In this document: positions 1 through 6,906 of the stretch, piece after piece
Position numbering within the stretch: the first letter of the stretch is position 1
Layout: every line of letters starts with the position of its first letter
DNA from: Pontimonas sp.
GTDB taxonomy: Bacteria; Actinomycetota; Actinomycetes; Actinomycetales; Microbacteriaceae
Length of the DNA: 14,108 nucleotides
Assembly: GCA_021741945.1 (NCBI GenBank)
Contig: JAIOWV010000025.1
Location: 1-14,108 of the forward strand
Reading direction: 5' to 3'
Notes under the pieces: generated by a model
Told to the model about the DNA's origin: nothing
Seen by the model: the letters and a program-made list of their open reading frames with translations, nothing else
Database searches by the model: none
Program-made: the position numbers and the translations under genes

Positions 1-560
1 GCGGCCGCGATCGTCTTTTCTGCCAAATCCTGGAGGGTGGCAGCGCCTGCGTAAACGCTGGGGTTGCCCGTCGCCAGGCGGCTGAGGGTTGAGTCGCCGC
101 CACCGACCAACACAACACGGGCTGGGTCATCGGTGGCCACCACCGAGGTGGCGAAACGCGTCTCTGGACCCAAGACAGTCAGTGCCGCCGCACCCGTCAC
201 GATCTTCATAACGCTCGCCGGTGGAACCAGATCCTCGGACGCTCTGGCAAACAACACATCCCCAGTAAAGGGATCGACCACGACGCCGGAGAATTCACCC
301 AGGTCTTCGTTTAATGCAGCGTCAGCGACTGAACACGTCCTGATTCGAAGAGGTACGGGCATCGTCGCCGGCACTGCGCGAGCAACGTCAATGACCTGAA
401 CCTCCGATTCTGGGGCGAGGGACCCTTCATCAAGTCCGCCCTCGGGGATCGCAGCGCCGAGGGCGAACGAACCACCGGCACCCAACGCTGTGACGAGAAG
501 AGCGGCGAGGGCAATCAGCCAACGGCGTGCTGCCATCGGCAGAGCAGGCAGAGGGCGCAT
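1..560 (-). CDS. dacB: D-alanyl-D-alanine carboxypeptidase / PBP4 family (5' part, cut by window edge)
   Basis: Reading down from ATG at 560 the frame stays open to base 1, giving about 186 residues of a protein normally 400-500 long, so the 3' part is outside the window. Residues 12-35 form an Arg-led hydrophobic signal sequence or anchor, so it acts outside the membrane. PPASVMKI holds the SxxK catalytic pair (Ser116, Lys119) of penicillin-binding peptidases, and LVGGGDSTLS (151-160) is the conserved block of the S13 family after it. The SxN and KTG motifs would lie in the missing part. S13 enzymes trim the terminal D-Ala of peptidoglycan stem peptides or cut cross-links. A second in-frame ATG at 536 is possible, but neither start has a clear Shine-Dalgarno; TATCTT lies 7 nt before the ATG at 560. 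Family assignment is firm, exact substrate is not. Confidence 0.88.
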   Translation of the reverse strand, partial: MRPLPALPMAARRWLIALAALLVTALGAGGSFALGAAIPEGGLDEGSLAPESEVQVIDVARAVPATMPVPLRIRTCSVADAALNEDLGEFSGVVVDPFTGDVLFARASEDLVPPASVMKIVTGAAALTVLGPETRFATSVVATDDPARVVLVGGGDSTLSRLATGNPSVYAGAATLQDLAEKTIAA

Positions 561-573
561 GGGTCCAAAGATA
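561..573 (-). promoter_or_regulatory. Candidate leaderless promoter of dacB
   Basis: On the minus strand TATCTT (568-573) is followed by seven bases and the ATG at 558-560. No ribosome-binding site precedes this ATG. A TTGACG (613-618) lies further upstream but not at proper spacing for this -10. Weak on its own; supported by the same layout at other starts in the window. Confidence 0.35.
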
Positions 574-665
574 TCGACAAGCCACGGCTCCCTGAGGTGA
601 CCGTGGGAGAGTCGTCAAAAAGATTCCCAACCAGGACCGAGAGTCGCCAGAGTATGGTGGAGGAC

Positions 666-839
666 ATGCGAGCGTTCATTTTCAGCAGTTCGATGCTGAG
701 TGCCGTGGCTGCTGGAATCGGGCTTCTGCGTCAAACAATACGCAGGCCCTTTACATGGCAGCTTGGTCTTTTATGGGCGAGCTGGGTGATCTCACTCGTA
801 CTCGCTATCGCGAGCGTGCGAGAACGCTCGCGCTCCTAG
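666..839 (+). CDS. Small membrane protein of unknown function (57 aa)
   Basis: A short ORF divergent from dacB. From ATG at 666 it codes 57 residues: a short hydrophobic N-terminal stretch (about residues 2-19), a basic patch with two arginines, then a second hydrophobic segment (about 32-50) and a charged tail ending RERSRS. This looks like a two-helix membrane peptide. The frame is open upstream to 597 and another ATG lies at 654. I prefer 666 because TATGGT (653-658) is placed 7 nt before it like a -10 box of a leaderless transcript; GGAGG at 659-663 is too close (2 nt) for a normal Shine-Dalgarno. The last codons are part of the hairpin at 809-832. I recognise no family. It could be a chance ORF, but the gap between dacB and the tRNA otherwise holds nothing. 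Confidence 0.45.
   Translation: MRAFIFSSSMLSAVAAGIGLLRQTIRRPFTWQLGLLWASWVISLVLAIASVRERSRS
809..832. terminator. Hairpin, likely bidirectional terminator
   Basis: Perfect 9-bp inverted repeat: CGCGAGCGT (809-817), six-base loop, ACGCTCGCG (824-832). It lies at the 3' end of the small plus-strand ORF and just past the 3' end of the minus-strand tRNA, so it could end transcription in both directions. No U-tract follows on either strand, which is common for actinobacterial terminators. Confidence 0.5.
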
Positions 840-850
840 ACAACAACGGG

Positions 851-922
851 GCCGGCTGCGGGACTTGAACCCGCAACCTTCCGATTACAAGTCGGATGCG
901 CTACCAATTGCGCCAAGCCGGC
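851..922 (-). tRNA. tRNA-Thr (anticodon UGU)
   Basis: The minus strand folds into a complete cloverleaf: acceptor arms GCCGGCT and AGCCGGC pair over 7 bp; D stem GCGC/GCGC with loop AATTGGTA; anticodon stem TCCGA/TCGGA with loop CTTGTAA, giving anticodon TGT for ACA codons; T stem GCGGG/CCCGC with loop TTCAAGT. The stem-ended gene is 72 nt; position 73 would be base 850, which reads C on the minus strand and is followed by CCG, so the CCA tail is not encoded. C73 is unusual for threonine. The gene lies 50 bp downstream of dsbA on the same strand but behind hairpins. Confidence 0.97.
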
Positions 923-926
923 ACGC

Positions 927-942
927 TGGTGGTTCCCCACCA
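927..942 (-). repeat. Small hairpin before tRNA-Thr
   Basis: TGGTGG (927-932), loop TTCC, CCACCA (937-942): a 6-bp perfect stem only four bases upstream of the mature tRNA 5' end. It may belong to the dsbA terminator region or to the tRNA leader. Function not known. Confidence 0.4.
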
Positions 943-953
943 AGCAACGACAA

Positions 954-970
954 CACTACCGCGGGTAGTG
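954..970 (-). terminator. Likely terminator of the dsbA-like gene
   Basis: CACTACC (954-960), loop GCG, GGTAGTG (964-970) is a perfect 7-bp stem starting two bases after the dsbA-like stop codon (973-975). The minus strand then runs TTGTCG, only a poor U-tail. Position right behind the stop makes a terminator role likely. Confidence 0.55.
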
Positions 971-972
971 AA

Positions 973-1833
973 CTATCCGCTGGTCTCCAAGGAGGCAACG
1001 AAGCTAGCCAGGTCGCCATGGATCTCAGGCTGGTATTCCTTACCGTTGACCAACACGGTGGGGGTTCCCATCACCAGAGGAATCTCAGAGTTGCGCACCG
1101 GCAACGGGCCCGTGCTCATCGCACGTGCCGTGGCGGAGGACACCCAGTTAGCAAAGGTCTCGTCCTTGATGCACGACTCAATCAACTCAAGGTTCGATGA
1201 CCCAGAAAAGCCGACCAGTTCGACCAATTCGTCGTCGGTGAGCTCGTACTTCGCCGGAGGAACAGGCTGACTTGCTAACAAAAGCTCGCTGTAGTCAAAG
1301 AAGTTGTTCGGAGAGTGCTCCGCAACACAGGCAACGCTGTTCGCTGCCCTGGTCGCATAGCGAGTGCCGGCCGTCTGGGCGTCTCGGAATGCCAGCGGGT
1401 GGTACTCGACAGTTGCCGTTCCGTTCTCCAACCAGGTGCGGAACAGAGGGCCGTACATCGACTCGAACTGAGCACAGGCTGGGCACGAGTAGTCGATAAA
1501 GATGTTGATCGCGGGGACACCTGCGGCATTCTCAGCGGAGGGCGTGGGGGCCTCTTCAGCGGCGAGCGCCGGGGTCGACACGGCAACAAAGCCCTCGCCG
1601 ATCTTGATGCCATCGCTTTGCATGTTGAGCGGGCCAGGTCCTGGAGGACGAAGAGACGAAATGATGAATACGGTCACGACAGCGATGATGGCGAGAACAC
1701 CCACTGCGAGCGAGCTCTGGATGAGAACCTTGTTGCGCTTCGCCTTCTTCGACTGTGCCTCACGAAGAGTGCGAGCCTTGTCTCTGGCTTCCTGGCGCTT
1801 TTGATTCTTGGTCGGACGCGATTCAGAATTCAT
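973..1833 (-). CDS. Membrane-anchored DsbA-family thioredoxin-fold oxidoreductase
   Basis: 286 residues. The N-terminus is a very basic cytoplasmic segment (1-36), then one membrane helix (about 37-61), a Pro/Gly-rich linker, and an extracytoplasmic thioredoxin-like domain. IFIDYSCPACAQFE carries the redox pair Cys117-Pro-Ala-Cys120; GTPTV near 256-260 supplies the cis-proline loop (Pro258). Two more cysteines, 169 and 221, could form a structural disulfide. The domain with its helical insertion is typical of the DsbA-like proteins of actinobacteria (Pfam Thioredoxin_4 type), which oxidise or isomerise disulfides in exported proteins. I chose ATG at 1833 over the TTG just before it; AGAGAG lies about 5 nt upstream. 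The stop TAG is followed at once by a hairpin. The electron partner (for example a VKOR homologue) is not in the window. Oxidase versus reductase role cannot be told from sequence. Confidence 0.88.
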   Translation of the reverse strand: MNSESRPTKNQKRQEARDKARTLREAQSKKAKRNKVLIQSSLAVGVLAIIAVVTVFIISSLRPPGPGPLNMQSDGIKIGEGFVAVSTPALAAEEAPTPSAENAAGVPAINIFIDYSCPACAQFESMYGPLFRTWLENGTATVEYHPLAFRDAQTAGTRYATRAANSVACVAEHSPNNFFDYSELLLASQPVPPAKYELTDDELVELVGFSGSSNLELIESCIKDETFANWVSSATARAMSTGPLPVRNSEIPLVMGTPTVLVNGKEYQPEIHGDLASFVASLETSG

Positions 1834-1861
1834 CAAAACTCTCTTTTCAGCGACATTGTCT

Positions 1862-1912
1862 GTCTCGGGGTTCTAACCCAGACTGGCAAATAGTTCCTCA
1901 GCGGGAGCTGAG
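1862..1912. repeat. Dyad-rich segment in the dsbA-ugpC gap
   Basis: The 243-bp divergent gap starts with two short inverted repeats. GGGTT/AACCC (1868-1872, 1875-1879) is flanked by GTCT (1862-1865) and AGAC (1880-1883), and CTCAGC/GCTGAG (1897-1902, 1907-1912) encloses a GGGA loop. Further on, CTAAC recurs at 1873, 1931 and 1955, and CCCC/GGGG arms flank GAAAGCT near 1933-1947. These lie in the presumed 5' region of the dsbA-like gene (minus) and upstream of the ugpC promoter (plus). Their function is unknown. Confidence 0.35.
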
Positions 1913-1986
1913 AGGTGCCAACGGGCAATACTAACCCCGAAAGCTGGGGCATCGCTAACTCGAAAACCTCGGGCGCTAGAACCTGG

Positions 1987-1992
1987 CATACT
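1987..1992 (+). promoter_or_regulatory. Candidate -10 box of ugpC
   Basis: CATACT preceded by TGG resembles an extended -10 (TGn before a TAnnnT-like hexamer). No convincing -35 was found. It would place transcription start near 1999, at the first arm of the operator candidate, and give a leader of about 77 nt. Confidence 0.35.
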
Positions 1993-1998
1993 GACAAC

Positions 1999-2033
1999 TG
2001 GTTCACAGTGATGATGTGAACCATCCATTCACA
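1999..2033. promoter_or_regulatory. Triple half-site operator candidate before ugpC
   Basis: TGGTTCACA (1999-2007) and TGTGAACCA (2015-2023) form a perfect 9-bp inverted repeat around a 7-bp spacer. The half-site then repeats once more: TTCACA at 2028-2033, again 7 bp after TGTGAA. The three hexamers TTCACA, TGTGAA, TTCACA therefore start at 2002, 2015 and 2028, an exact 13-bp step. The element lies at or just after the likely transcription start of the sugar ABC ATPase gene, a typical place for a repressor such as a LacI- or ROK-family sugar regulator. The regulator itself is not in the window. Confidence 0.55.
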
Positions 2034-2042
2034 ACGGATCGT

Positions 2043-2060
2043 CCGGCACGTACCTGCCGG
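2043..2060 (+). repeat. Hairpin in the ugpC leader
   Basis: CCGGCA (2043-2048), six-base loop, TGCCGG (2055-2060): a strong 6-bp GC-rich stem ending two bases before the AAGGAG ribosome-binding site (2063-2068). It could affect leader stability or translation. Confidence 0.4.
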
Positions 2061-2076
2061 TGAAGGAGAAAAAATC

Positions 2077-3180
2077 ATGGCGTCAGTGACGTTTGACAAA
2101 GCAAGTCGCATCTATCCGGGAACCACCACAGCGGCGGTGGATTCCCTTGATCTCACCGTTGATGACGGTGAGTTTCTCGTCCTCGTAGGCCCCTCGGGTT
2201 GTGGCAAGTCCACCTCGCTTCGAATGCTCGCGGGCCTCGAAGAAATTAACGCCGGGCGCATTCTCATTGGTGACCGTGACGTCACCGATGTTGCCCCCAA
2301 AGACCGGGACATCGCAATGGTGTTCCAGAACTACGCTCTCTACCCCCACATGACGGTGGCCGAAAACATGGGCTTCGCTCTGAAGATTGCCGGCGTCAAC
2401 AAAGACGAGCGGATCGCCCGAGTAGTGGAAGCTGCGAAGCTTCTTGACCTCGAGCCCTACCTCGACCGGAAGCCAAAGGCGCTCTCCGGTGGTCAGCGCC
2501 AAAGAGTTGCGATGGGCCGCGCAATTGTTCGGGAACCCCAGGTGTTCTTGATGGATGAGCCACTGTCGAACCTGGATGCGAAGCTTCGCGTTCAGACCCG
2601 CACGCAGATTGCCTCGCTGCAGCGGAGGCTCGGCGTGACCACCGTCTATGTGACCCACGACCAAACCGAAGCGCTCACCATGGGTGATCGCATCGCCGTG
2701 TTGAAAGATGGTGTCCTCCAGCAGGTCGGAACCCCACGGGATCTCTACGAAGCTCCCGCGAACTCCTTCGTCGCCGGCTTCATCGGCTCCCCCGCAATGA
2801 ACCTCTTCGACGCCGACATTGTTGAGGGTGGCGTTCAGTTTGGTACCGCAACCGTCAAGGTTGACCGCAACACCCTCTCGGGCGCCACGGGCAGCCGCGT
2901 AACTGTCGGCATTCGTCCAGAAGACTTGACGGTCTCCAAGACAGGCGAGGGCCTGCAGACCACCGTCGAGCTCGTCGAAGAACTCGGAGCCGATGGTTAC
3001 CTCTATGGCAGCACCCAGGTGAACGGGCAGAACATCGACGTTGTCGTGCGAGTCGATGGCAGAAACCACCCGGTAGCAGGAGACAAAGTCTCCCTGTTGC
3101 CCATCGAGCACCACATGCACGTGTTCGACACGGCAACCGGAGTGCGCCTCACCAAGGAAGCCATCTCCGCTGGTTCCTAA
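2077..3180 (+). CDS. ugpC: Sugar ABC importer ATP-binding subunit (UgpC/MalK/MsiK type)
   Basis: 367 residues, the normal length of CUT1-type carbohydrate importer ATPases. It has Walker A GPSGCGKST (38-46), Q-loop Gln84, signature LSGGQRQR (136-143), Walker B VFLMDEP (156-162), D-loop SNLD (164-167) and H-loop His194. The C-terminal part (about 235-360) is the OB-fold/TOBE regulatory region; GIRPEDL is its typical entry motif. The protein sits on the inner membrane face and powers uptake of sugars, oligosaccharides or glycerol-3-phosphate. No permease or binding-protein genes accompany it. Lone ATPases of this type in actinobacteria (MsiK in Streptomyces) serve many importers, and I infer the same here. 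ATG at 2077 has AAGGAG eight bases upstream. A repressor-like palindrome and a leader hairpin precede it, a strong hairpin follows. Specificity cannot be read from sequence. Confidence 0.93.
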   Translation: MASVTFDKASRIYPGTTTAAVDSLDLTVDDGEFLVLVGPSGCGKSTSLRMLAGLEEINAGRILIGDRDVTDVAPKDRDIAMVFQNYALYPHMTVAENMGFALKIAGVNKDERIARVVEAAKLLDLEPYLDRKPKALSGGQRQRVAMGRAIVREPQVFLMDEPLSNLDAKLRVQTRTQIASLQRRLGVTTVYVTHDQTEALTMGDRIAVLKDGVLQQVGTPRDLYEAPANSFVAGFIGSPAMNLFDADIVEGGVQFGTATVKVDRNTLSGATGSRVTVGIRPEDLTVSKTGEGLQTTVELVEELGADGYLYGSTQVNGQNIDVVVRVDGRNHPVAGDKVSLLPIEHHMHVFDTATGVRLTKEAISAGS

Positions 3181-3189
3181 CACTGTGGT

Positions 3190-3222
3190 TTGTGTGGGGA
3201 GGACACCCTCCTCCCCACACAA
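3190..3222 (+). terminator. 13-bp hairpin after ugpC
   Basis: TTGTGTGGGGAGG (3190-3202) and its exact complement CCTCCCCACACAA (3210-3222) enclose a 7-base loop. It begins nine bases after the ugpC stop and ends 18 bases before the next start. No U-tract follows. It is likely a terminator or attenuator, partly uncoupling the DUF4032 gene from ugpC, or a stabiliser of the ugpC mRNA 3' end. Confidence 0.65.
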
Positions 3223-3240
3223 CACAACGAAGGCAGGGTC

Positions 3241-4521
3241 ATGAGCGGATCGCTCTCGATTACGGCGTCTGTGGCGAGCCCCGAGCTGCTCGAGCTGCCC
3301 TGGGAACTACCTCTGGAACAGTGGCCCGACAAAACGGTCGCTGCTCTGCCCAAGGGTATTTCCCGACACATCGTGCGCTTTATCTATATGGGCGCGCACA
3401 TTGTGGCAATCAAAGAAACCACCGAAGCGCTGGCGGTTCGCGAGTACAAGATGCTCAAGAAACTCGCCAAGCGCGGGGTTCCCTGCGTCAAGCCGGTGGC
3501 CATCGTCTCGGGGCGTACCGATCGTCACGGTGCTCCCCTGCCGACAGCGCTGGTCACGAGGCATCTTCGTTTCTCCCTTCCTTATAGGGCGCTCTATTCA
3601 CAAACTCTCCGCCCCGACACTGCGACGAGGCTCGCTGATGCGCTAGCCGTCTTGTTGGTTCGCCTTCACATCGTTGGATTCTTTTGGGGAGATGTGTCGC
3701 TCTCCAACACTCTGTTCCGGCGAGACGCTGGCGCCTTCGCCGCCTACCTTGTCGATGCAGAGACCGGGGAGATGATGCCGGGCAGCCTCTCGGATGGTCA
3801 GAGGGAAAATGATCTCGAGATTGCCAGGGTCAATGTGGCAGGAGAGCTTCTCGACCTCCAGGCCGGCGGTCGTCTCGATGAGAACATCGACCCCGTGGCT
3901 GTCGCGCAGTCGATTATTGACTCCTATCGACTGCTCTGGACGGAGTTGACCGGCTGGGAGAGCTTTGACGAATCCGAGCGTTGGCGAATCTCAGAGCGCG
4001 TCCACCGCCTCAACGAACTAGGGTTCGACATCGAGAACCTCACCATCTCCAGCAATGACGAGGGAACCAAACTGCAGATTCAACCCAAAGTTGTTGATGC
4101 AGGACACCACACCAGACGACTTCTGCGTCTCACCGGCATTGATGCCGGTGAGAACCAAGCGAGGCGTCTACTCAACGACCTGGACTCCTACCGGGCCTTC
4201 CACTACCCGCAGGACGACGTCGACGAAGTTATGGTTGCCCACGAGTGGCTGAGCGAGGTCTATGACCCCGTAATTCGCTCAATCCCCAAGGAATACCGGG
4301 GAAAACTGGAACCGGCGGAAATCTTCCACCAGTGGCTAGAGCACCGCGCCGCACGGTCACAAAAGGCAGACCGCGACATCACCCGCGAAGAAAGCGTCGC
4401 TTCCTACATCGATGAGGTGCTGCAACACCGCAGGGATGAGGCGATGGTCACCGGCCCGCCGACGGAAGCAATCACCATGCCAAACCCCACCATTGAGCTC
4501 AACTGGCGGGATCGGATCTAA
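3241..4521 (+). CDS. DUF4032 protein with kinase-like fold
   Basis: 426 residues. The N-terminal half carries kinase-type landmarks: IVAIKET with Lys58 as a possible ATP-binding lysine, Glu68 in REYKML as its partner, GDVSLSN (150-156) with a catalytic-loop-like Asp151 and Asn156, and LVDAETGE (170-177) with Asp172 in the place of the DFG aspartate. This matches actinobacterial DUF4032 proteins, which are often noted as similar to Kdo/WaaP-type LPS kinases. The C-terminal half (about 240-426) is soluble and charged and matches nothing I can name. No signal peptide or membrane helix. Substrate unknown; actinobacteria lack LPS, so a lipid, sugar or protein target is open. ATG at 3241 has GAAGG seven bases upstream; the frame is open further up to 3190 but that overlaps the hairpin. 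The stop overlaps the convergent rlmB stop by four bases. Confidence 0.82.
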   Translation: MSGSLSITASVASPELLELPWELPLEQWPDKTVAALPKGISRHIVRFIYMGAHIVAIKETTEALAVREYKMLKKLAKRGVPCVKPVAIVSGRTDRHGAPLPTALVTRHLRFSLPYRALYSQTLRPDTATRLADALAVLLVRLHIVGFFWGDVSLSNTLFRRDAGAFAAYLVDAETGEMMPGSLSDGQRENDLEIARVNVAGELLDLQAGGRLDENIDPVAVAQSIIDSYRLLWTELTGWESFDESERWRISERVHRLNELGFDIENLTISSNDEGTKLQIQPKVVDAGHHTRRLLRLTGIDAGENQARRLLNDLDSYRAFHYPQDDVDEVMVAHEWLSEVYDPVIRSIPKEYRGKLEPAEIFHQWLEHRAARSQKADRDITREESVASYIDEVLQHRRDEAMVTGPPTEAITMPNPTIELNWRDRI

Positions 4522-5516
4522 ATGGTCTTGCCGGCGAGGAAGCGCCCTCTCGTAATTTCGTAGAGAACAACGCTGGCAGCGATGCCAGCGTTCAACGACT
4601 CGGCGTTGGAACTAATGGGAATCGTGACGATGGCGTCGCAGGTCTCGGTGATCAGCCTCGAGAGGCCTTTCCCCTCACTGCCCACCACCAAGACAACCGG
4701 CGCCTTGCCAAAATCCATGCCGGGGGTCGGGATATCTCCACCACCATCAAGGCCGACCACCATGTATCCGCGCTCTTGAAAGGCCTTGAGTGTCTGGGTC
4801 AGATTTGCGGCCATTGCTACTGGGGTGCGAGCAATCGCGCCGGCGGATGTTTTCCACGCCGCAGCGTTCACACCGACGGAGCGACGCTTGGGAAGAATCA
4901 CGCCGTTGCCACCAAACGCCGCAACCGAGCGAACAATCGCACCAAGGTTCCTGGGATCAGTCACCCCATCAAGAGCAACAAAAATCGGCGTGGAGGTGTG
5001 CTTCTCTGCTTTGTCCGCTAACTCCATCGGGTGCACGTAGTTGTAGGGCGGAACGCTGAGTGCGATGCCCTGATGCACCGTGTCGGGACCAGTCATCCGG
5101 TCCAGCTCGGGCCTGGGAATCTCTAGGAGCGGCAACCCGCGTTTGTTGGCCAGCGCCAGAGTTTCGCGAACGCGGTCATCCATGTCGATTTTGGTCGCCA
5201 CATGCAGGCTCACTGCAGGAATCTTCGCGCGCATAGCTTCTAGAACAGAGTTGCGACCAGTCACGAGCTCGGTGTCGGCGCTCAGCGCCCGAACAGTGCG
5301 CCTGACGGGAGCGGGACTAGAGCTGGCGCCGTGGCGCGCTTTGGCACTTGCCAAGCGCTCTTTGGCGGCCTTGCGTTTGCCGGCTGGGTGCCACGATCGA
5401 TCTTCGGCCTTGGGCGTGGGCCCTTTGCCTTCCAAAGCTTGGCGGCCATGGCCGCCAGTACCCACGGTCGGGGTCTTCTTTGTCTTGCGTGCTGCGGGGT
5501 GACCTTTCTTAGCCAC
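4518..5516 (-). CDS. rlmB: 23S rRNA 2'-O-ribose methyltransferase, TrmH/SpoU family (RlmB-like)
   Basis: 332 residues from GTG at 5516. Residues 1-75 are a Lys/Arg-rich, low-complexity tail, probably RNA-binding. Then comes a small substrate-binding domain starting TELVTGRNSVLEAM, and the SPOUT catalytic domain with its three motifs: DPRNLGAIVRS (187-197; Asn190, Arg196), VVGSEGKGLSRL (277-288) and NAESLNAGIAASVVLYE (304-320). These form the trefoil knot that binds S-adenosylmethionine. RlmB methylates the 2'-OH of a guanosine in 23S rRNA domain V; the exact target here is by homology. The GTG is chosen over an upstream in-frame start at 5546 because GGAG lies five bases before it and the start overlaps the cysS stop by eight bases, a coupled arrangement. 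Last gene of the carD-ispDF-cysS-rlmB run. Confidence 0.9.
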   Translation of the reverse strand: MAKKGHPAARKTKKTPTVGTGGHGRQALEGKGPTPKAEDRSWHPAGKRKAAKERLASAKARHGASSSPAPVRRTVRALSADTELVTGRNSVLEAMRAKIPAVSLHVATKIDMDDRVRETLALANKRGLPLLEIPRPELDRMTGPDTVHQGIALSVPPYNYVHPMELADKAEKHTSTPIFVALDGVTDPRNLGAIVRSVAAFGGNGVILPKRRSVGVNAAAWKTSAGAIARTPVAMAANLTQTLKAFQERGYMVVGLDGGGDIPTPGMDFGKAPVVLVVGSEGKGLSRLITETCDAIVTIPISSNAESLNAGIAASVVLYEITRGRFLAGKTI

Positions 5517-6906
5517 GAATACTCCAGGTGCTACCCGAGGCGCCATCGTTCACGTCAATACCCGCGCGGTCCAAGACATCGCGCAGGGCATCGGAGAGCT
5601 CAAAGTTCTTCTCCGCTTTTGCGTGCCAGCGCAATTCAATGACTGATTCCACTAGTGATGCCAATGCCCCATCGCCTCTCGATGACCCTCGCGCCCACTC
5701 GGGATCAAGCGGGTCAATACCTAAGACTCTCACCATTGCGCGGACCTCGCTCGCTGCGGACCCCGCTAGCGCGCGATCACCCGAATCCAGAGCGTTGTTT
5801 CCAGCCCTCACCGTTTCGTGAACAACGGCAAGCGCCGCTGGCACGGACAGGTCCTCGTCCATCGCCGCGGCGAAGGCAGAGGGGACAACGGTCCCCTCAA
5901 CGTCGAGGCCTTCCTGGCGGGCCCTGGACAAGAATCCCTCAATCCGTGAAAAAGCTGCGGTCGCTTCATCGAGGAAGCCATCGTGGAGATCGAGTTCGGA
6001 GCGATAGTGCGCCGACGCGAGTGCGTAGCGGACGATGATGGCTGGCGCCTTATCCAAAAGGTCTTTGGCATAGACGCTGTTCCCGAGTGATTTAGACATC
6101 TTCTGCCCACCCACGACCACAAGGGCGTTGTGCAACCAGTGCCTGGCATAACCGTGTCCAGCGGCTGCAGACTGAGCCAATTCGTTTTCGTGGTGGGGGA
6201 AGCGAAGATCAACCCCACCGCCATGAATGTCGAACTCCCCACCGAGATAGCGCATAGACATGGCTGAGCACTCGATGTGCCAGCCGGGTCGGCCTGCGCC
6301 CCAGGGTGCTGGCCACGAGGCGGTGGCTGGCTCGCCTGCTTTGTGACCCTTCCAGAGCGCAAAGTCTTCAGGATTGCGCTTGGACCCAACAGCATCACTG
6401 CCACCACGAAGATTCTCAACACTCTGGTGCGTGAGCTCTCCATAGCTGGGCCAGCGGGCGACGTCGAAATAGACATCCCCGGACCCATCGTCTGTGGCAT
6501 AGGCATGCCCGGTAGCGATGAGCTGCCCGATGAGCTCAATCATGGCGGGGATGTCTCCGGTCGCTCGTGGCTCACGTGTGGGCGGAAGGATGTGCAACGA
6601 ACTTGTTGCGTCGTGGAACTCTCGTTCTACTCTTTCGGCAAGCGCCCACCACGCTTCGCCCGTTTCCACTGACTTTTCTAGGATCTTGTCGTCAATATCA
6701 GTGACGTTGCGCACGAGTGTGACCTGCAGACCCCGGTAGCTGAACCACCGCGACCACAGGTCATAGACGAGAGCGCTTCTCAGGTGACCAACGTGTGGTG
6801 CCGACTGAACAGTCGGCCCGCACACATAGAGCGACACGTGACCTGGCAGGAGCGGGACAAAGTCCACCACATCCTGGCGTTTCGAGTCATAGAGTCTGAT
6901 GGCCAC
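5509..6906 (-). CDS. cysS: Cysteinyl-tRNA synthetase
   Basis: 465 residues, the usual bacterial length. It contains the class I HIGH-type motif HVGH (38-41), the KMSKS loop (269-273) and the zinc ligands Cys29, Cys213, His238 and Glu242 that give selectivity for cysteine. WHIECSAMS and HGGGVDLRFPHHENE are family hallmarks. It charges tRNA-Cys in the cytoplasm. It is a true CysS rather than MshC, the mycothiol ligase paralogue: the length, the full C-terminal anticodon-binding part (about 310-465) and the synteny with rlmB and ispDF all fit CysS. The start is GTG at 6906; no good ribosome-binding site precedes it, but TACCAT lies exactly six bases upstream, so it may also be read from a leaderless transcript. 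The 61-bp gap to ispDF could hold that internal promoter. Confidence 0.95.
   Translation of the reverse strand: MAIRLYDSKRQDVVDFVPLLPGHVSLYVCGPTVQSAPHVGHLRSALVYDLWSRWFSYRGLQVTLVRNVTDIDDKILEKSVETGEAWWALAERVEREFHDATSSLHILPPTREPRATGDIPAMIELIGQLIATGHAYATDDGSGDVYFDVARWPSYGELTHQSVENLRGGSDAVGSKRNPEDFALWKGHKAGEPATASWPAPWGAGRPGWHIECSAMSMRYLGGEFDIHGGGVDLRFPHHENELAQSAAAGHGYARHWLHNALVVVGGQKMSKSLGNSVYAKDLLDKAPAIIVRYALASAHYRSELDLHDGFLDEATAAFSRIEGFLSRARQEGLDVEGTVVPSAFAAAMDEDLSVPAALAVVHETVRAGNNALDSGDRALAGSAASEVRAMVRVLGIDPLDPEWARGSSRGDGALASLVESVIELRWHAKAEKNFELSDALRDVLDRAGIDVNDGASGSTWSIRG

Noticed and set aside
1..8. NotI site exactly at the window edge, possible cloning junction
   Set aside because: The dacB frame runs through it with plausible residues (TIAA), so it is probably natural sequence or just the cut point; no vector sequence is present.
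1315..1893. Plus-strand frame of 192 codons opposite the dsbA-like gene
   Set aside because: It lies antisense to a gene with clear CPAC and cis-Pro motifs, has no ribosome-binding site and no recognisable domain.
2083..3225. Long minus-strand open frame (380 codons) opposite ugpC
   Set aside because: The plus strand has complete ABC ATPase motifs; the antisense frame shows no domain and is a by-product of high-GC codon use.
5808..6539. Minus-strand frame of 243 codons overlapping cysS
   Set aside because: Same strand but another frame of cysS; composition is Ser/Pro/Arg-rich, as expected for a frame-shifted shadow.
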